Part shown: one piece after another, positions 12,706 through 13,645 of the stretch
Layout of the letters: each line of letters begins with the position of its first letter
How positions within the stretch are numbered: the first letter of the stretch is position 1
From: Syntrophomonadaceae bacterium
GTDB taxonomy: Bacteria > Bacillota > Syntrophomonadia > Syntrophomonadales > Syntrophomonadaceae
Assembly: GCA_028686565.1 (NCBI GenBank)
Contig: JAQUBU010000040.1
Span: 1-13,645 of the forward strand
DNA: 13,645 nucleotides
Reading direction: 5' to 3'
Notes under the pieces: model-generated
Databases searched by the model: none
Told to the model about the DNA's origin: nothing
The model's input: the letters and a program-made list of their open reading frames with translations, nothing else
Translations under genes and position numbers: made by a program

Positions 12706-13645
12706 ATGAATCTTCTGGCCATGGATCAGGTCAGTAAAACCTATGGAGAAAAGAAACTTTTGCATGAGATCAGTCTGGGTATCAGTGAAGGAGAAAAGAT
12801 AGGCCTGCTCGGTGTGAATGGTTCTGGCAAGTCAACTCTGCTCAAGATTGTAGCAGGGAGGGAAGAACCTGACCGGGGGAGTATCATCTGGAATAAAAAC
12901 CTGCGTATGCAATATCTTCCCCAGGAGCCGCTGTTTGACCCGGAGGGCTCTGTTCTGGATACGGTGATAAGCGGTGATGCACCGGGCATGGTTATCTGGC
13001 GGCGCTATCGGGAGTTGCTGGGGTGTATTGACCGTGAAGGTGAGAGTGAGTCATTGCATCGGGAACTGCTTCAAGTTACTCAGCAGATGGAAGCTCTCGA
13101 TGCATGGGGAGTGGAGAGCGATGCCAAGGGTATTCTGAATCGGCTGGGGCTGCATGATTTTGCAGTGCTGATGGGACAACTCTCCGGAGGGCAGCGTAAG
13201 CGGGCAGCCCTGGCTGCTGCCTTGTTGAACCCTGCCGACCTTATGATTCTGGACGAACCTACCAATCATCTGGATAATCAGGTTATTGACTGGCTGGAAG
13301 AATATTTACAGAGATTTCACGGGGCACTCTTAATGGTAACCCATGACCGCTATTTTTTGGAACGAGTAAGCAGTCGGATTATCGAGTTGGACAAGGCGCA
13401 ATTGTTTTCTTATCCTGGTAATTACAGCACCTATTTGGAGCGCAAACTGGAGCGCGAAGCCATAGAAGTGACAATGGCCGGTAAAAAGCAAGCTCTGCTG
13501 CGGCAGGAACTAGCCTGGATACGCAAAGGAGCCCGGGCTCGCAGAACCAAGCAAAAAGCGCGAATCCAACGTTTTGAAAAATTGCAGGAAGATAATGTTC
13601 AGATAAAAGGGGAGAAACTGCAGATATCCCATGCTGCCAGCCGCC
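12706..13645 (+). CDS. uup: Uup-like ABC-F family ATPase (partial, runs off the right edge)
   Basis: The first 313 residues of an ABC-F protein, a soluble ATPase family without membrane domains that acts on ribosomes or on DNA/RNA transactions. The first ATP-binding domain is complete: Walker A GVNGSGKST (36-44), Q-loop QEP (73-75), signature LSGGQ (159-163), Walker B LMILDEPTNHLD (179-190) and H-loop H213 in MVTHDRYFLE. Then comes the arm/linker with ELAWIRKGARARRTKQKARI (268-287). That RKGARARxTKQKARI stretch is typical of Uup rather than EttA. The second ATPase domain and the C-terminal coiled coil lie outside the window. ATG at 12706 is preferred over 12700 because AAGGA (12691-12695) is 10 bases from the former and only 4 from the latter. 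A TATAAT at 12664-12669 could be its -10. Confidence 0.93.
   Translation, partial: MNLLAMDQVSKTYGEKKLLHEISLGISEGEKIGLLGVNGSGKSTLLKIVAGREEPDRGSIIWNKNLRMQYLPQEPLFDPEGSVLDTVISGDAPGMVIWRRYRELLGCIDREGESESLHRELLQVTQQMEALDAWGVESDAKGILNRLGLHDFAVLMGQLSGGQRKRAALAAALLNPADLMILDEPTNHLDNQVIDWLEEYLQRFHGALLMVTHDRYFLERVSSRIIELDKAQLFSYPGNYSTYLERKLEREAIEVTMAGKKQALLRQELAWIRKGARARRTKQKARIQRFEKLQEDNVQIKGEKLQISHAASR

Noticed and set aside
1..13645. CRISPR array, tRNA or rRNA genes
   Set aside because: No regularly spaced direct repeats, tRNA cloverleaf landmarks or rRNA-like segments were seen on either strand. A covariance-model scan would be decisive for small RNAs.

Overview
The window looks like a chromosomal stretch from a low-to-moderate-GC Bacillota (Firmicutes), probably a clostridial anaerobe of the Syntrophomonas/Peptococcaceae kind. 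This is inferred from strong AAGGAGG-type ribosome binding sites, TTGACA/TATAAT promoters, the gene families present and a GTCCCC-type dispersed repeat that I recall from such genomes. There is no rRNA or other phylogenetic marker, so the placement is tentative. No tRNA, CRISPR array, integrase or complete insertion sequence was found.

Left part (1-4143): the 5' end of a minus-strand gene diverges from a membrane-bound LuxR-type regulator whose C-terminal tail reads through a GTCCCC-type repeat. A decayed HTH-encoding remnant and a perfect 19-bp inverted repeat follow. Next come a minus-strand four-helix membrane protein resembling the CmpB-type (putative ABC-transporter type IV) family, a gene-poor 400 bp with only fragments, and a cation diffusion facilitator (CDF) metal exporter whose cytoplasmic domain appears to be duplicated.

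Middle (4144-9821): a two-gene operon encodes a SNF2/Rad54-type ATPase and a SWIM zinc-finger protein, probably one DNA-remodelling or repair unit. Converging on it are a class I SAM methyltransferase and, behind that, a lipoprotein with its own promoter and terminator. Two more copies of the GTCCCC-type repeat lie on either side of the lipoprotein gene. One of them ends a short truncated-looking ORF.

Right part (9822-13645): a second SAM methyltransferase has palindromes in its leader. It is followed by a compact operon of a 24-residue membrane microprotein, a 69-residue two-helix membrane protein and a small XRE regulator. Two copies of one palindromic operator bracket that operon's promoter. 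Then comes a pseudogene tail and a Phd/YefM-Uma2 fusion (antitoxin-type DNA-binding domain joined to a PD-(D/E)XK nuclease domain), driven by a consensus promoter immediately followed by a 30-bp palindrome of three TAGCTA units. An Uup-like ABC-F ATPase runs off the right edge.

The most interesting units are the Phd-Uma2 fusion with its operator and the XRE/membrane-microprotein operon. Both look like small self-regulated accessory modules.
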